DNA of 6,365 bases from Firmicutes bacterium CAG:95 (GTDB taxonomy: Bacteria; Bacillota; Clostridia; Lachnospirales; Lachnospiraceae): assembly GCA_000438155.1 (NCBI GenBank), contig FR902850.1, positions 1-6,365 of the forward strand, in the 5' to 3' direction. The notes below the pieces were generated by a model that was not told the DNA's origin, ran no database searches, and worked only from the letters and a program-made list of their open reading frames with translations. The translations under genes were made by a program, and so were the position numbers. Positions 6,027 to 6,365 of this stretch are shown in pieces. Within the stretch, counting starts at the first letter, position 1. Every line of letters starts with the position of its first letter.

Positions 6027-6055
6027 ATTATATCACTTCTGAAAGTGATATTCTA
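6027..6055 (-). promoter_or_regulatory. Probable parA promoter with extended -10
   Basis: The minus strand has a consensus TATAAT at 6032-6027 preceded by TG at the extended -10 position (TGATATAAT). At 17-bp spacing the -35 is a poor TAGAAT (6055-6050), as expected for an extended -10 promoter. Transcription would start near 6020, giving a leader of about 80 nt that contains the hairpin at 5958-5994. Confidence 0.6.
6030..6051. repeat. Inverted repeat over the parA promoter, operator candidate
   Basis: Perfect 9-bp arms (ATATCACTT and AAGTGATAT) are separated by 4 bases (CTGA). The repeat fills the -35/-10 spacer and overlaps part of the TATAAT, a position where a bound dimeric protein would block RNA polymerase. 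It does not resemble parS, so ParB is not the obvious ligand. The regulator is unknown. Confidence 0.5.
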
Positions 6056-6144
6056 GGATTTTTATTTACAAAAATAAACTTGTAGTCTTATTTTCCTGCT
6101 ACTACAACATCTAGTACCTGGTTATTAAGTATTTCTTTTAAAAA

Positions 6145-6180
6145 CAATGTTTCACACTTTCTATATTTCCAATGTTTCAC
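6145..6180 (+). repeat. Two parS half-sites as an 11-nt direct repeat
   Basis: CAATGTTTCAC occurs at 6145-6155 and again at 6170-6180. Both copies contain the complete left half of parS (TGTTTCAC, at 6148-6155 and 6173-6180), but the right halves do not match. They have the same orientation, 25 bp apart, and lie between the parA promoter and the complete parS sites. They may be weak ParB contact points or degenerate parS copies. Confidence 0.55.
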
Positions 6181-6208
6181 GAATCATCTACAAGATTTAG
6201 GGGTTGTA

Positions 6209-6224
6209 TGTTTCACGTGAAACA
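6209..6224. other. parS site (promoter-proximal complete copy)
   Basis: The 16-bp sequence TGTTTCACGTGAAACA is an exact match to the Firmicutes parS palindrome known from Bacillus subtilis. It is the loading site for the ParB clamp encoded about 1 kb away. Confidence 0.95.
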
Positions 6225-6259
6225 TTATCTTGTGATACATATTTTACGATAACGTTTCA

Positions 6260-6275
6260 TGTTTCACGTGAAACA
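6260..6275. other. parS site (promoter-distal complete copy)
   Basis: This is a second exact TGTTTCACGTGAAACA palindrome, starting 51 bp after the first. A degenerate half-site (CGTTTCAT, 6253-6260) overlaps its left edge by one base. The right edge overlaps the -10 of a weak promoter candidate. Confidence 0.95.
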
Positions 6276-6303
6276 TATTACTTATATTTCAATGCAAAAT
6301 CAA
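6275..6303 (-). promoter_or_regulatory. Weak upstream promoter candidate next to parS
   Basis: On the minus strand TTGATT (6303-6298) and TAATAT (6280-6275) are 17 bp apart, each matching consensus at 4 of 6 positions. Its -10 touches the distal parS, so ParB loading there could affect its use. In such AT-rich sequence a match of this quality can arise by chance. Confidence 0.25.
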
Positions 6304-6365
6304 TCTAAAATGCAGTATAAATAATGAATTTATAATAACTATTCAGTACAGGTCGAAGCATTTAC

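Larger units (their letters stand above)
5942..6365. other. Gene-free control and parS region upstream of parA
   Basis: This stretch of 424 bases is AT-rich and I find no supported gene in it. It holds the parA leader with a hairpin, a probable promoter with an overlapping inverted repeat, two parS half-sites, two complete parS sites and a second, weaker promoter candidate, each listed separately. No clear DnaA-box cluster is visible. In bases 6304-6365 nothing is recognisable; short minus-strand frames there stop within ten codons of the right edge, so they could at most be the very end of an upstream gene. Confidence 0.6.

Noticed and set aside
6339..6365. Possible 3' end of an upstream minus-strand gene such as rsmG at the right edge.
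   Set aside because: Only 6-8 codons remain before stops and they do not resemble the C-terminus of RsmG as I remember it.

Overview
The window looks like an origin-proximal stretch of a low-GC Firmicutes chromosome, most likely from the Lachnospiraceae (Roseburia / Agathobacter / Eubacterium rectale type). The reasons are a chromosomal parA-parB pair with two exact copies of the Firmicutes-type parS palindrome just upstream, AGGAGG-type ribosome binding sites, a DUF4446 protein next to parB, a serS subtype that I associate with this family, and a DUF3881-like protein. The genus is an inference from memory of these families; no search was run.

All six confident genes lie on the minus strand and read from right to left. 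From right to left they are: (1) bases 5942-6365, a gene-free control region with two perfect parS sites, two parS half-sites, a probable parA promoter overlapped by an inverted repeat, and a leader hairpin; (2) parA (soj), with parB (spo0J) starting 2 nt after its stop; (3) an 88-nt spacer containing a well-formed hairpin; (4) a membrane-anchored DUF4446 protein; (5) an HD-GYP domain protein that starts at a TTG directly after the DUF4446 stop; (6) serS, 19 nt further on; (7) a 248-nt spacer with a probable promoter; (8) a DUF3881-like protein of unknown function, probably started by a TTG behind a strong ribosome binding site; (9) 216 unassigned bases at the left edge.

The tight spacing from parA to serS suggests one operon combining chromosome segregation (ParA ATPase, ParB CTPase clamp, parS), a possible cyclic-dinucleotide phosphodiesterase, a membrane protein of unknown function and seryl-tRNA synthetase. 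The DUF3881 gene can be read from its own promoter, but no strong terminator separates it from serS.

I see no CRISPR array, rRNA, tRNA or intact mobile element, and no clear new system. The points most worth a second look are the parS cluster with its extra half-sites, the inverted repeat over the parA promoter, the altered active-site surroundings of the HD-GYP protein, and a possible remnant of a plus-strand gene 5' end between serS and the DUF3881 gene.
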